Assembly (NCBI RefSeq): GCF_018709685.1
Contig: NZ_JABDHQ010000006.1
Span: 1 to 64,000 of the forward strand
DNA length: 64,000 bases
From: Akkermansia muciniphila
GTDB lineage: Bacteria; Verrucomicrobiota; Verrucomicrobiia; Verrucomicrobiales; Akkermansiaceae
Reading direction: 5' to 3'
The position numbers and the translations under genes are program-made. Positions 33,441 to 42,312 of this stretch are shown here, piece by piece (positions within the stretch are counted from its first letter, which is position 1; every line of letters starts with the position of its first letter). Below the pieces are notes generated by a model that saw only the letters and a program-made list of their open reading frames with translations, did no database searches and was not told where the DNA came from.

Positions 33441-34640
33441 TCAGGAAATAACTCCCAAGTTCTTGCCCACCTTGCAGAAAGCTTCAATCGCCTTGTCCAG
33501 TTGTTCGCGCGTGTGGGCGGCGGAAATCTGCGTGCGGATGCGGGCCTGGCCCTTGGGAACGACGGGGTAGAAGAAGCCGACGGCGTATACGCCCTCGTCC
33601 AGAAGCTGGGCGGAGAATTTCTGGGACAGCACGGCGTCCCCCAGCATCACCGGGGAAATGGGGTGGTCCTTGCCGCCGATGGTGAAGCCGGCGGACGTCA
33701 TGGCGTCACGGAAATACCTGGTATTCGCTTCCACGCGGTCGCGAGCTTCCGTGGAACCTTCCAGCAGGTCCAGCACCTTGATGGAGGCGGCCACGATGGC
33801 CGGGGCCACGCTGTTGGAGAACAGGTACGGGCGCGCCTTCTGGCGCAGGATGTCCACCACTTCCTTAGGTCCGGAAACGTAGCCGCCGGAAGCGCCGCCC
33901 AGGGCTTTCCCCAGAGTGCCGGTGGTGATGTCTATGTTGCCGAACAGGCCGCAATGTTCGTGCGTGCCGCGGCCCCTCTTGCCCAGGAAGCCCGTGGCGT
34001 GGCAGTCGTCAAAGTGGACGATGGCGTTGTACTTGGCGGCCAGCTCGTGAATCTTGTCCAGCTGGGCGATGATGCCGTCCATGGAAAACACGCCGTCCGT
34101 GGAAATCAGCTTCACGCGGGCTCCGGCGGCGTCCGCTTCCTGGAGCTTGGCTTCCAGGTCCGCCATGTCGTTGTTGGCGTAGCGGAAGCGCTTGGCCTTG
34201 CAGAGGCGCACGCCGTCAATGATGGAGGCGTGGTTCAGGGAATCGGAAATGATGGCGTCATCCGCGGTCAGGAGGCCTTCAAACAGGCCGCCGTTGGCGT
34301 CAAAGCAGGAGGGAAACAGAATCGTGTCTTCCGTGCCCAGGAACCGGGAAAGGCGTTCCTCCAGCTGGCGGTGCAGGGTCTGCGTGCCGCAGATAAACCG
34401 GACGGAAGCCATGCCGAAACCCCATTCGTCAATGGCTTTCTTGGCGGCCTCCATCACTTCCGGATTATTGGCCAGGCCCAGGTAATTATTGGCGCACATG
34501 TTGATGACGGAGCGTCCGTCCTTCAGCGTCACCTGGGAATACTGCTGGGAGGCGATGAAGCGTTCTTCCTTGTACAGACCTTCCGCACGCAGTCCGTCCA
34601 GGGTGGAAGTGAGGATGTTTTTGAATTCAGGGGTATACAT
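33441..34640 (-). CDS. kbl: Glycine C-acetyltransferase (2-amino-3-ketobutyrate CoA ligase)
   Basis: This 399-residue PLP enzyme is of the alpha-oxoamine synthase family. The Schiff-base lysine lies in [33 protein letters not shown] and [15 protein letters not shown] are family motifs. It splits 2-amino-3-oxobutyrate with CoA into glycine and acetyl-CoA in threonine breakdown, or runs in reverse. The length equals E. coli Kbl. I use the ATG at 34640 ([10 protein letters not shown]). The usual partner threonine dehydrogenase (tdh) is not adjacent. The gene ends 14 bp before the kinase start, so both may share a transcript. Confidence 0.92.
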   Translation of the reverse strand: MYTPEFKNILTSTLDGLRAEGLYKEERFIASQQYSQVTLKDGRSVINMCANNYLGLANNPEVMEAAKKAIDEWGFGMASVRFICGTQTLHRQLEERLSRFLGTEDTILFPSCFDANGGLFEGLLTADDAIISDSLNHASIIDGVRLCKAKRFRYANNDMADLEAKLQEADAAGARVKLISTDGVFSMDGIIAQLDKIHELAAKYNAIVHFDDCHATGFLGKRGRGTHEHCGLFGNIDITTGTLGKALGGASGGYVSGPKEVVDILRQKARPYLFSNSVAPAIVAASIKVLDLLEGSTEARDRVEANTRYFRDAMTSAGFTIGGKDHPISPVMLGDAVLSQKFSAQLLDEGVYAVGFFYPVVPKGQARIRTQISAAHTREQLDKAIEAFCKVGKNLGVIS

Positions 34641-35041
34641 GTCGAATAATGGAATATGAATTGAAATAGCCAGCAAGTGAACGATCAAGGATCACACGGT
34701 TGCTCCCGCACCTTTATCATTATTGGCCCGTGAAGAAAAGCTTAAAGAACACAAATTGAAGGCCGGGAGAGGACGGAACGGAGAAGCGGAAAACCTCCGT
34801 TGACCGCGTGGTGACGGCGAAGACGGGAGCCGCCCGGGGAGGGGCGTGCCCTGAAAGAAAAAAACGGGAAAACATGAAAACCCGCACCAGTACGGGATGC
34901 GCCTGGGACAGGCGGGAACGGGAAGGGAGGACTTCCCCGGACTCCGGGAAATACATTTGATACACAAAACGGGAGCCAGGGCGCGCTTGAAAAATGAAGG
35001 CCGGAGCCAGCCTCCGGCCATTGAACCCATCATACCCGACC
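34641..35041. other. Divergent intergenic region between kbl and the barrel autotransporter
   Basis: This 400-bp gap must carry promoters for both flanking genes, which diverge. The only local structures are short inverted repeats such as CCCGG-ACT-CCGGG near 34937. I see no convincing -35/-10 pair, no CGGATT-type palindrome, no gene and no RNA element. Confidence 0.4.
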
Positions 35042-36205
35042 ATGAAACTATCCCGTATCTCCTTATGGAGCCTGGCCCTGGCAGGATGCCTTCCTGCCGT
35101 GCGCGCCGAATCCTGGAACCAGTTCCCGGAAAGCGGTCCGGAAACCACGCTGGACTCCATGTGGGCGTCCGCGGCCTATGTGCAGACGCTGGTGGAAGCC
35201 TCCTCAGCCCAGATAAATATCTCCCGTTTTCAACAGAAAGGGCCTTCCAACCTGTGGGCGGGCGCGCTGGGCAGCTTTGGCGATGGCGGCGTCCGGAACA
35301 ATCAGCCTTCTTTTGACTACGCCGCCGCCGGCTACGCGCTGGGATATGACTACGGCACGTATGGAGAAAAATCCGGTTCCCTGCTGGGGCTGGCGTTCGG
35401 GCAATTGTTCGGGCACCAGAACATTCAGGAAATGCCGGACTATCCGGACGGCCCCATGGAGGGGGACCGCTTCCGGCAGTCTGCGTGGATGGCCAACCTG
35501 TACGGCGCCTACTTCCGGGAAACGGGGCCGCGGTCCAGCCTGCTTCTTGCCGCGAATGCGGCCTTCGGCAGTACGGAAAACAAATGCCGCCACAACGATG
35601 CGTGGGGAAACGCCTCCAGGTGGGACTCGGAAACGTTCCAGGCGGGTCTTTCCGCCTCCTGGCGCTATCAGGTGACGGACTCCTTCAGCGTTACCCCCTT
35701 TATGGGAGTGACGTATGTGCATGGAGCCAACAAGGTGAAAAGGGATGATCGGGGCGGCGGCGGCGATTCCTCCTGGTGGGGGGATTACTGGTGGGATGAC
35801 GACGATTGGGATGATGGCTGGGACGACGATGACTACAACCAGAGGCGGGACAACCGGGGAACGTTTGACAATGTGTCCCTGGCGATGGGGGTGACGCTGG
35901 AACACGTCCTCCGTCTGTCCGGAAACACCATATGGATCAATGCCCTGTCCGGGAGCTACTGCCCGGACGTCTACCGGAACGATCCCCATTACACGTTCCG
36001 CGATGGCTGGTGGGAAGGGGATGAATACCGGGAATCCCGGTATAAGGGGAAGGGCTATTCTCCCGGAAAGCAGTCATTCAAGGTCAAACTGCTGTCCAGG
36101 ATGGTCTTCAATGACAGATGCTCCGTCTTCGCCTCCTACCAGGCGCATTTCAGGGAATCCCTTCTGGAGCATCAGGCCGCTCTGGGCGTCTCCCTCTCCT
36201 TCTGA
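35042..36205 (+). CDS. Autotransporter-type outer-membrane beta-barrel protein with Asp/Trp-rich insert
   Basis: This is a 387-residue protein with a signal peptide (ISLWSLALAGCLPAVRA) followed by what looks like a whole autotransporter barrel. Alternating aromatic/hydrophobic strands fill the chain, and the C-terminus is AALGVSLSF with the terminal Phe. There is almost no passenger domain. An insert at about residues 230-275 is extremely rich in Asp, Trp, Tyr and Gly and would be a surface loop. The ATG at 35042 places the signal peptide at the start. Function unknown; a metal- or glycan-binding loop is one possibility. Confidence 0.82.
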   Translation: MKLSRISLWSLALAGCLPAVRAESWNQFPESGPETTLDSMWASAAYVQTLVEASSAQINISRFQQKGPSNLWAGALGSFGDGGVRNNQPSFDYAAAGYALGYDYGTYGEKSGSLLGLAFGQLFGHQNIQEMPDYPDGPMEGDRFRQSAWMANLYGAYFRETGPRSSLLLAANAAFGSTENKCRHNDAWGNASRWDSETFQAGLSASWRYQVTDSFSVTPFMGVTYVHGANKVKRDDRGGGGDSSWWGDYWWDDDDWDDGWDDDDYNQRRDNRGTFDNVSLAMGVTLEHVLRLSGNTIWINALSGSYCPDVYRNDPHYTFRDGWWEGDEYRESRYKGKGYSPGKQSFKVKLLSRMVFNDRCSVFASYQAHFRESLLEHQAALGVSLSF

Positions 36206-36261
36206 ACACGGAGGCTTCCGGGGGAAGCCGGATGGACACGTGCGGCTTCTCCCCGGATGGC

Positions 36262-36804
36262 TCAGACGGAAGGGATGGAAGCCTGTGTTTCCTTGCCGGA
36301 GCAGTCCCCAGTGGTCAGGCAGAATTCCAGCATCCGGTCACCTTCAAACGTGAAAAATGCCTCAAACTGTTTCCCGTCCAGCATGGCGGGAAGCCAGAAT
36401 CGGTCGTCCTGCCACATGAGATCGTAGGGAATCTCGTCCACCGGGCACCAGAAAGGCTCTGCTTCCGGGGTTTCCGATGGAGCGCCATGGAAGGAAGAAG
36501 CCATGAACACGTGGCAGCGGATTTCCGGAATGGTGCCGCACGTGAAGGAAAAATTCAGCACGCCCATTTCCCGGGCGTCCGCAATGTCAATGCAGAGTTC
36601 CTCACGGACCTCCCGCAGCACGCACTGGAGGGCCGTTTCCCCCGCCTCAAACTTTCCGCCGGGACCGTTGACCTTCCCCGCGCCAATTCCCCTCTTCTTG
36701 CGTATCAGGAGAATCCTTCCGTCCTGCACCACAAACATCAGGGTGGCGAGAATATCGGGGGTCCACTGGGCGGGCCATTGAAAGCCGCTGCTTCTCTCTT
36801 GCAT
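36262..36804 (-). CDS. Nudix hydrolase resembling eukaryotic MTH1
   Basis: This 180-residue protein has a Nudix box (GGKFEAGETALQCVLREVREEL; the final Gly is Cys). The region around it matches human MTH1/NUDT1 unusually well: KKRGIGAGKVNGPGGKFEAGE, then PEIRCHVFMAS, and DLMWQDDRFWLPAMLDGKQFEAFFTFEGD, which parallels MTH1's [26 protein letters not shown]. It probably hydrolyses oxidised purine nucleoside triphosphates. It is convergent with the barrel gene and ends 56 bp from it. Confidence 0.87.
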   Translation of the reverse strand: MQERSSGFQWPAQWTPDILATLMFVVQDGRILLIRKKRGIGAGKVNGPGGKFEAGETALQCVLREVREELCIDIADAREMGVLNFSFTCGTIPEIRCHVFMASSFHGAPSETPEAEPFWCPVDEIPYDLMWQDDRFWLPAMLDGKQFEAFFTFEGDRMLEFCLTTGDCSGKETQASIPSV

Positions 36805-36942
36805 GGGCGCATGTTACAGGATGGGAGGGAAATCATGAAGAAAAATGAAAAATAAACCCGGTTGCCGCCAGTTCCGGGACATGGTTTCGTATCGGTGAGT
36901 CAGAAGGGCACGGATGAAGACTTGCCGGTTATGGAAAAGGGA

Positions 36943-36979
36943 AATCCCTCTCAACTTCTCATGGAAGTCGAGAGGGATT
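36943..36979 (-). terminator. Hairpin, probable terminator of the cysteine protease gene
   Basis: Arms AATCCCTCTC and GAGAGGGATT enclose a 17-nt loop, about 60 bp past the protease stop, with a T/C-rich tail on the minus strand. The rest of 36805-37041 shows no gene. Confidence 0.5.
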
Positions 36980-37041
36980 ACCGTCAGGAATTTTTCTCCT
37001 GCTGCGGAGGACCTATCCCGTGAATGGGCGGCAGTTTTTCC

Positions 37042-37656
37042 TTAATAAAAAACATCCAGGTGAAAGCTTTTGTTAAACCGGCCTTGGTAACAATGAACAA
37101 TGGTCAGGAACGCCTCTTTGAGTTCCCCCGGCAGATCGGTTTTGCTGCCGCATTCCAGAACGAAGAAGTTGGGGTCAAAAATGTGCACCTTTCCCTTTTC
37201 GTTGTGAATGCCGATGGCATGTCCATTGGGGCCCGCTCCAAAAATGTCCAAAATCGTGTAGGTGACGTCCTGTTGTAAAATCTTGGAAATAGCGTAATCA
37301 ATAAAATTATTTTGGAAGAAGTTTGCTGGAACAGTCTCGTTATGAAGCATTTCCATCTTCCCTTCGATAACCATTTTTTCACGGCTACGGACAATGACAT
37401 CCGCCATGTCGTTTTGTTCATGGAAAACGGAGGCTTTTGCCGCGTATCCCTCTCCATAAATAAGGGGAGCTTTTGAAATGGGCTGATTGCGGGGCGGACT
37501 GATGCTGTGTTCAATATCGGTCCAGAATTGATTTTCTTCATGACGATGGCATGCAATGAGCCAATAAGTGACCAGGCCCAGACATATTCCGGAAGGATAA
37601 ATATTCCCTGTCTGGCTGATCAACTGCCCCTGGCTGAATGATTTTATTGTTTTCAT
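37042..37656 (-). CDS. YopT/AvrPphB-like (C58-type) cysteine protease, putative effector
   Basis: This 204-residue protein has the three catalytic blocks of C58 papain-fold proteases. Cys25 lies in IYPSGICLGLVTYWL, His146 in GPNGHAIGIH, and Asp161 in HIFDPNFFV. Cys-His and His-Asp spacings are 121 and 15, close to YopT (C139, H258, D274) and AvrPphB (C98, H212, D227). There is no signal peptide. The gene looks richer in A/T than its neighbours, suggesting transfer. The ATG at 37656 has AAGAAG upstream; the longer frame adds 33 poor residues. Targets, export route and activity are unknown. It is monocistronic. Confidence 0.7.
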   Translation of the reverse strand: MKTIKSFSQGQLISQTGNIYPSGICLGLVTYWLIACHRHEENQFWTDIEHSISPPRNQPISKAPLIYGEGYAAKASVFHEQNDMADVIVRSREKMVIEGKMEMLHNETVPANFFQNNFIDYAISKILQQDVTYTILDIFGAGPNGHAIGIHNEKGKVHIFDPNFFVLECGSKTDLPGELKEAFLTIVHCYQGRFNKSFHLDVFY

Positions 37657-37800
37657 GATTCTTCTTAATGAAATGGTTGAGAGCGCATCATTCCATGAAG
37701 AAGAGGCGGAGAACATGATGGTTTTCCCAGATGGAAAATCAACTTTCCGGAACATGGGACGGGCTGTTCCACCGGACCCGGCTTCTCCCCGGAAAAGGAA

Positions 37801-39129
37801 TCAGTCCGTTCCTTCCAGCAAGTCCTCTTTCCTGACTCGGGAGCCCGCAAGGGCGTAGGCAAGCATGACCAGTTCACAGAGGAAGACAAGCATCCATGAC
37901 CAGCGCCAGCTTCCCAGCGCGTCCGTCAGAGCTCCCTGGAGGAAGGGGAAAACGGCGCCGCCGAACACGCCCATCATGAAAATGCCGGAAGCCTTGGCGG
38001 TATATTTTTTCAATCCCACGGTGGCGAGCGTGAAAATACAGCCCCACATGACGGAATGGAACAATCCTACGGAAACCAGCACCCACAGGTTATGGGTGTA
38101 AATGGCGACCAGCGTCAGAATGGCCGCCGCGGAGGTTGCCGCCGTCAACTGGACGCGGGGGGAGATATGGTTCAGCCAGCTGGAAACGATGCGCCCCACC
38201 ATCAGGCCGCCCCAGTACAGGGAAGCCAGCAGGGCCGGAATGCCCAGGTCCACCCCCCACACCACCAGGTTGCTGGAACCCAGGAACAGCAGCGGTTCAT
38301 CCGAATTGCTGAGTTCCAGGGCGTGCAGGTTCACGTTGATGCCCACGGATACCTCCGCGCCCACATAAAAGAAAATGGCGATCACGCCCAGCGTCAAATG
38401 CCGGAAGGACCAGATGCTGCGCTCCAGCTTCTCACCTTCTCCGGCCGTGGTGTCCCGGATGTTGGGCAGGTAAAGCCGCTTCGTCATCAGGGTGACCAGC
38501 GCAATCAGGACGCCCAGGACAAGCAGGGGAAGCATCAGCTGCCGCACGTGGACGCTCTCCATGGGCAGTCCGGCAAACAGGATGCCGGTCACGAAAAACG
38601 GCGCGATCGTCGTTCCGAAGGAGTTTACGGCGCACACAATGTTGAGACGCTGGACGGGCTGGGTTCCCTTCAATTCATAGGACGTCACGTAGGGATTAAT
38701 GACGACTTGCAAAACCGTGGCCGCGGTGCCCATGGCATAGGAACCCGCCAGGAAAATAAAATAGCCGTAGGGGATGCCGGCCCCGGCGATTGTCGTGCGC
38801 AGGTCCCCGAACTGGACGGTGAACCATGCGGACAGGAAAAAGACGGCCAGCCCGAGCACCATGAACAGGAGGCCCCGTATCAGCGTGGTCTTGTAGCCGT
38901 AGCGGTTGATCCAGCGGGAGGCGATGTTGCCGTTCACCAAATACGCCAGAAAGAAGAAAAAGGGAATCAGGGTGATGAACGTGTTTTTCAGGGTGCCGGC
39001 GTCCGACAGGAAGGCGCTTTGCAAAGGCCCCTGGAACTGGCCGTTCACGGTGGACAGGAACCCGACGAGAAAATAAATGAAGGTCAGGGCAAGGAAGGGG
39101 CCCAGGCGTGAACGCGGTTGTGTTTCCAT
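37801..39129 (-). CDS. MFS sugar permease (FucP/fucose-glucose-galactose type)
   Basis: This 442-residue transporter has 12 predicted helices and the FHS-family look of E. coli FucP: FIYFLVGFLSTVNGQFQGPL at helix 1, and a central charged loop near residue 220. It would bring in a monosaccharide or polyol with protons. Two downstream-facing partners suggest the substrate: a polyol dehydrogenase 100 bp upstream on the same strand, and a PfkB kinase divergent from it. Mannitol or fructose is therefore a reasonable guess; fucose is the alternative by homology alone. Confidence 0.88.
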   Translation of the reverse strand: METQPRSRLGPFLALTFIYFLVGFLSTVNGQFQGPLQSAFLSDAGTLKNTFITLIPFFFFLAYLVNGNIASRWINRYGYKTTLIRGLLFMVLGLAVFFLSAWFTVQFGDLRTTIAGAGIPYGYFIFLAGSYAMGTAATVLQVVINPYVTSYELKGTQPVQRLNIVCAVNSFGTTIAPFFVTGILFAGLPMESVHVRQLMLPLLVLGVLIALVTLMTKRLYLPNIRDTTAGEGEKLERSIWSFRHLTLGVIAIFFYVGAEVSVGINVNLHALELSNSDEPLLFLGSSNLVVWGVDLGIPALLASLYWGGLMVGRIVSSWLNHISPRVQLTAATSAAAILTLVAIYTHNLWVLVSVGLFHSVMWGCIFTLATVGLKKYTAKASGIFMMGVFGGAVFPFLQGALTDALGSWRWSWMLVFLCELVMLAYALAGSRVRKEDLLEGTD

Positions 39130-39228
39130 GAGAGGGGGGAAAGGTGAGAATGCGGCGTAGAGGAAGAGGCTGGGAAGGTTCCCTCCTGCCGCCCGAACCG
39201 GGCCCGGACGGCAGGAAGAATTGTATGA

Positions 39229-40704
39229 CTACGGAAGAACCAATTGTTCCAGAACGGGGAGAACGCCGTCTTTTTCAAGCTTTTCCACCATTCCGAGGTA
39301 CTGGCCGGCAAACTTCTCCGACGCTTTTAAATCCGTGCTCCGGAAGGGGGACAGGGCAAGGAAATCCAGCGGGTCGCCGCTGGCGATCAGTTTCCGGTCC
39401 TCTTTCGTCAGCCAGGGTTCGTTCACTTCGTAAGCCTGTCCCCGGTCATCCTTCCCGTGCTTCAGGTAATGGCGGTAGACGGCCACGAAAAACGCCAGGC
39501 GTTCCAGGTCTGCGCCGTCCCTGATCATCTTCGTTAAAACGGGCATCACATACACGGGAATTTTAGAAACGCCGTCAAAGCACAAGCGGCTGATCTGGTC
39601 GCTCACCGCCTTGTTACCGAAGCGCTCCAGCAAGGTCTTCTTGTACAGCTCCAAATCCGTGTTCCCCGGCGGCGGAACGTAGGGGCCCGCGTCCCGGTCC
39701 ATGAAAAGGCGCAGGTAGCGGGCAAACCGCTCATCCCCTACCGCCTCGTCCACCCGTCGGTACCCGGCCAGAAAGGCGGGGTAGGACAGCAGGGAGTGGG
39801 ACGCGTTCAGCAGGCTGAGCTTCATGTTCTCATAAGCGGAAACGTCGTCCGTAAACTCAACGCCCACGGCTTCCCAGTCCGGCCGCCCGGCAATGAAATC
39901 ATCCTCAATCACCCACTGGATGAAATCCTCCGAATAAACGGGAGCGGCGTCTTCCACGCCGCTCTGTGCGTCCAGCCGTTTGACGTCGTCCGGCGTGACG
40001 GCGGGCGTGATGCGGTCCACCATGCTGTTGGGGAACGTCACGTTCTTCTTCACCCATTGCGCCAGTTCGGGGTCCTGGGCTTCGATAAAGGAAGTAAACG
40101 CCTTCCGGGCCGTATTCCCGTTATGCTGGAGGTTGTCACAGGATAAAACGGTTACGGGGCCTGCGCCGTCCTTCCGCCTTTTCCGCAATCCGGCGGCCAG
40201 GAAGCCGAAAACCGTACGGGGGTGGTTCGGGTGTTCCAGGTCATGTTTCACGTCCTTGCTGCCGAGCATGAACTCTCCGGTCTCCTTATCCAGATTGTAC
40301 CCCCCTTCCGTAATGGTCAGGGTGATGATTTTAGTCCGGGGGTCCGCAATCCTGTCGATGACCTTTTCGGGGTGCTCAGGCCCCCACGCCAGATCCACCA
40401 GGGAGCCTATCTCATAAAACTCGTCCCTGCCGTCGCGGCCGCAGACCGTAAGCGTGTAAAGGCCGTCCTGGCTTTTCAGAGCCTTGTAAAGGGGCTCGTC
40501 CTGCGGCAGCAGGGCCACACCGGAAATCCCCCATTCATCACGGCCGCCCATGCCCAGAAGCTGGTTCGTGTAAAACTCTTCATGCGCGCGGTGGAAATTG
40601 CCCACTCCTATGTGGACGATTCCCGGCTGAATGGTTGTCCTGTCATAGGGAACGGGAGCTCCCGGAATCTTCGCTTTTCCCTGTCGTTTCAGTTCCTTCT
40701 TCAT
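39229..40704 (-). CDS. Mannitol dehydrogenase-family oxidoreductase
   Basis: This is a protein of about 491 residues of the long-chain polyol dehydrogenase family (mannitol 2-dehydrogenase, UxuB, UxaB). The NAD-binding region reads IVHIGVGNFHRAHEEFYTN. SCDNLQHNGNTARKAF, FPNSMVDRITP and the catalytic K-x4-N-x2-H site in ENMKLSLLNASHSLLSYPA follow. It would oxidise mannitol to fructose or act on a related hexonate. I start at 40704 (MKKELKRQGK); an ATG 33 bases upstream is possible. A permease lies downstream and a fructokinase-like gene is divergent, which together fit mannitol use. Confidence 0.9.
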   Translation of the reverse strand: MKKELKRQGKAKIPGAPVPYDRTTIQPGIVHIGVGNFHRAHEEFYTNQLLGMGGRDEWGISGVALLPQDEPLYKALKSQDGLYTLTVCGRDGRDEFYEIGSLVDLAWGPEHPEKVIDRIADPRTKIITLTITEGGYNLDKETGEFMLGSKDVKHDLEHPNHPRTVFGFLAAGLRKRRKDGAGPVTVLSCDNLQHNGNTARKAFTSFIEAQDPELAQWVKKNVTFPNSMVDRITPAVTPDDVKRLDAQSGVEDAAPVYSEDFIQWVIEDDFIAGRPDWEAVGVEFTDDVSAYENMKLSLLNASHSLLSYPAFLAGYRRVDEAVGDERFARYLRLFMDRDAGPYVPPPGNTDLELYKKTLLERFGNKAVSDQISRLCFDGVSKIPVYVMPVLTKMIRDGADLERLAFFVAVYRHYLKHGKDDRGQAYEVNEPWLTKEDRKLIASGDPLDFLALSPFRSTDLKASEKFAGQYLGMVEKLEKDGVLPVLEQLVLP

Positions 40705-41021
40705 CTTGAAATGGGGTATCAATATTTGCCGTCTCATTTAATGGGCATTTCCGGAGAGGCAGGTGTTAGGGATATGCCAGACTTTTTCCCCTACCCGGCG
40801 GGTTTATCACGCGCCGCAGGGAGCGTTTGCGGAAAAATCCCGGATTTTCTCTGGGGCGCGGCTTCCTCAGGAAAGGAAAAAATGCCGGAAATGCGCCCTT
40901 TCCGGCATGACTGGAATGAACCTCTTTTTCCTTTCCCGGAACAGGCGGCGCGTTCTATGCTTCACTATCTCTCCCGGCTTTCCTTTCCGCCGGAAGAACC
41001 ACCTTCAACATTTGGAAAAGC
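40705..41021. other. Divergent promoter region between the polyol dehydrogenase and the PfkB kinase
   Basis: These 317 bp separate two divergent sugar genes and should hold both promoters. I see GC-rich sequence, no clear palindrome and no confident -35/-10 pair. A plus-strand open frame crosses it but has no protein-like features. Confidence 0.4.
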
Positions 41022-41984
41022 ATGTATGACGTCGTAGCTCTCGGAGAACTGCTGGTGGACTTCACCCCCTGCGGAGTGAGCGCCCAGGAACTGCCCGTTT
41101 ACCAGGCCAATCCGGGGGGAGCCCCCTGCAATGTCCTCTCCATGCTGTCCCGGCTGGGGCGCAGGACCGCCTTCATCGGCAAGGTGGGGCATGACATGTT
41201 CGGGAAAATGCTCCGGCGCACGCTTCAGGAGGAAGGCATTGACGATTCAGGGCTGGTCTCTTCCCGGGAAGTCAACACCACCCTGGCCTTTGTCCAGATT
41301 GACGAACAGGGCGACCGTGATTTTTCCTTTTACCGCAATCCCGGCGCGGACATGAAGCTGACCGCCGGAGAGGTGGACATGGCGCTGGTGGAAAACACGC
41401 GCGTCTTCCACTTCGGGACGATCTCCATGACGCACGGCGACGTGCGGCGCGCCACCCGGCATGCCGTCAGCCATGCCCGGGAAAAGGGTGCCCTCATCAC
41501 CTTTGATCCCAATCTCCGGCCTCCGCTCTGGCCCAGTCTGGAACTGGCCCGGGAACAAATGCTCTATGGCTGCGGCGCGTGTAGCGTCATGAAAATAGAA
41601 ACGGAGGAACTTCTCTTCCTCACCGGCTGTTCCTCCATGAAGGAAGGACTGGATGCCCTGAAAAGGAAATTCGGCAATCTCCGCCTCATCCTCGTGACGG
41701 GGGGCAGGGAAGGCAGTTGGGCTTCCTATGGAGGCAGGCTTGTTTACCAGCCTACGTTCCTAAAGGTCAGCACCATTGACACGACGGGAGCCGGAGACGC
41801 CTTTTTTGGTTCCTGCCTGGACTGGATTCTGGAAACAGGACTGGAAAACCTGACGGAAGGACAGTTGGCGGACATGCTTTTATTCGCCAACGCCGCCGCT
41901 TCCATCGTGACGACGCGCAAGGGAGCCATCCGCTCCATGCCGGCCCGTGAAGAAGCCCTGGCCCTGATGGCTGAAGGCGTTTAA
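41022..41984 (+). CDS. PfkB-family fructokinase
   Basis: This is a 320-residue ribokinase-family kinase. The N-terminal DVVALGELLVDFTP and NPGGAPCNVLSMLSRLG hold the sugar-binding residues, and the C-terminal DTTGAGDAFFGSCLDW carries the catalytic Asp and anion hole. Sequence and length fit fructokinases. With the divergent mannitol dehydrogenase it would complete mannitol to fructose to fructose-6-phosphate. The assignment to fructose rather than ribose or another sugar leans on context. Confidence 0.9.
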   Translation: MYDVVALGELLVDFTPCGVSAQELPVYQANPGGAPCNVLSMLSRLGRRTAFIGKVGHDMFGKMLRRTLQEEGIDDSGLVSSREVNTTLAFVQIDEQGDRDFSFYRNPGADMKLTAGEVDMALVENTRVFHFGTISMTHGDVRRATRHAVSHAREKGALITFDPNLRPPLWPSLELAREQMLYGCGACSVMKIETEELLFLTGCSSMKEGLDALKRKFGNLRLILVTGGREGSWASYGGRLVYQPTFLKVSTIDTTGAGDAFFGSCLDWILETGLENLTEGQLADMLLFANAAASIVTTRKGAIRSMPAREEALALMAEGV

Positions 41985-42084
41985 GGTTTTTTCTCCGGAT
42001 GCTTCTTCCTGTTCCGGGATTCCATCAAAATTGGCTGTTGCTCCAGTCTTTGACGTTTCGGGCCCTCTTCTCCTGTCAACAAGA

Positions 42085-42117
42085 AACCCTCTCCAAGCAT
42101 TTTACTTAAAGAGGGTT
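42085..42117 (-). terminator. Hairpin downstream of tRNA-Leu
   Basis: Arms AACCCTCT and AGAGGGTT enclose a 17-nt loop a few bases beyond the tRNA 3' end on the minus strand. The T-run is weak. It may also serve the convergent PfkB gene. Confidence 0.5.
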
Positions 42118-42123
42118 ATTGAA

Positions 42124-42209
42124 TGGTGCTCGAGAGGGGACTCGAACCCCTACGTCTTATCGACACTAGATCCTTAGTCTAGCGCGTCTACCAATTCCGC
42201 CACCCGAGC
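42124..42209 (-). tRNA. tRNA-Leu with anticodon AAG
   Basis: An 86-nt class II tRNA with a long variable arm. Acceptor GCTCGGG pairs with CTCGAGC (one G-U), the D-arm has GGCGGAATTGGTAGACGCGC, the T-arm has GGGGTTCGAGTCCCC, and CCA is encoded. The anticodon stem is CTAGA/TCTAG with the loop CTAAGGA. With T at position 33 the anticodon is AAG. That reads CUU, or CUU/CUC/CUA if A34 is converted to inosine. A34 is unusual in bacteria outside tRNA-Arg(ACG). Confidence 0.93.
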
Positions 42210-42312
42210 ATGGGTGCCTTAAGGCGGGAAGTTTTTAGCGCACAGGAGCGAATAGATCAAGCTTTTTTCTTCTTTTTTATCCTGTTGCTTCCGTTTTTTG
42301 AAGGCGGCTTTT

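Noticed and set aside
37657..37800. N-terminal extension of the cysteine protease (longer frame from 37755)
   Set aside because: The 33 extra residues have no homology-like character, and an ATG with a purine-rich RBS at 37656 fits better.
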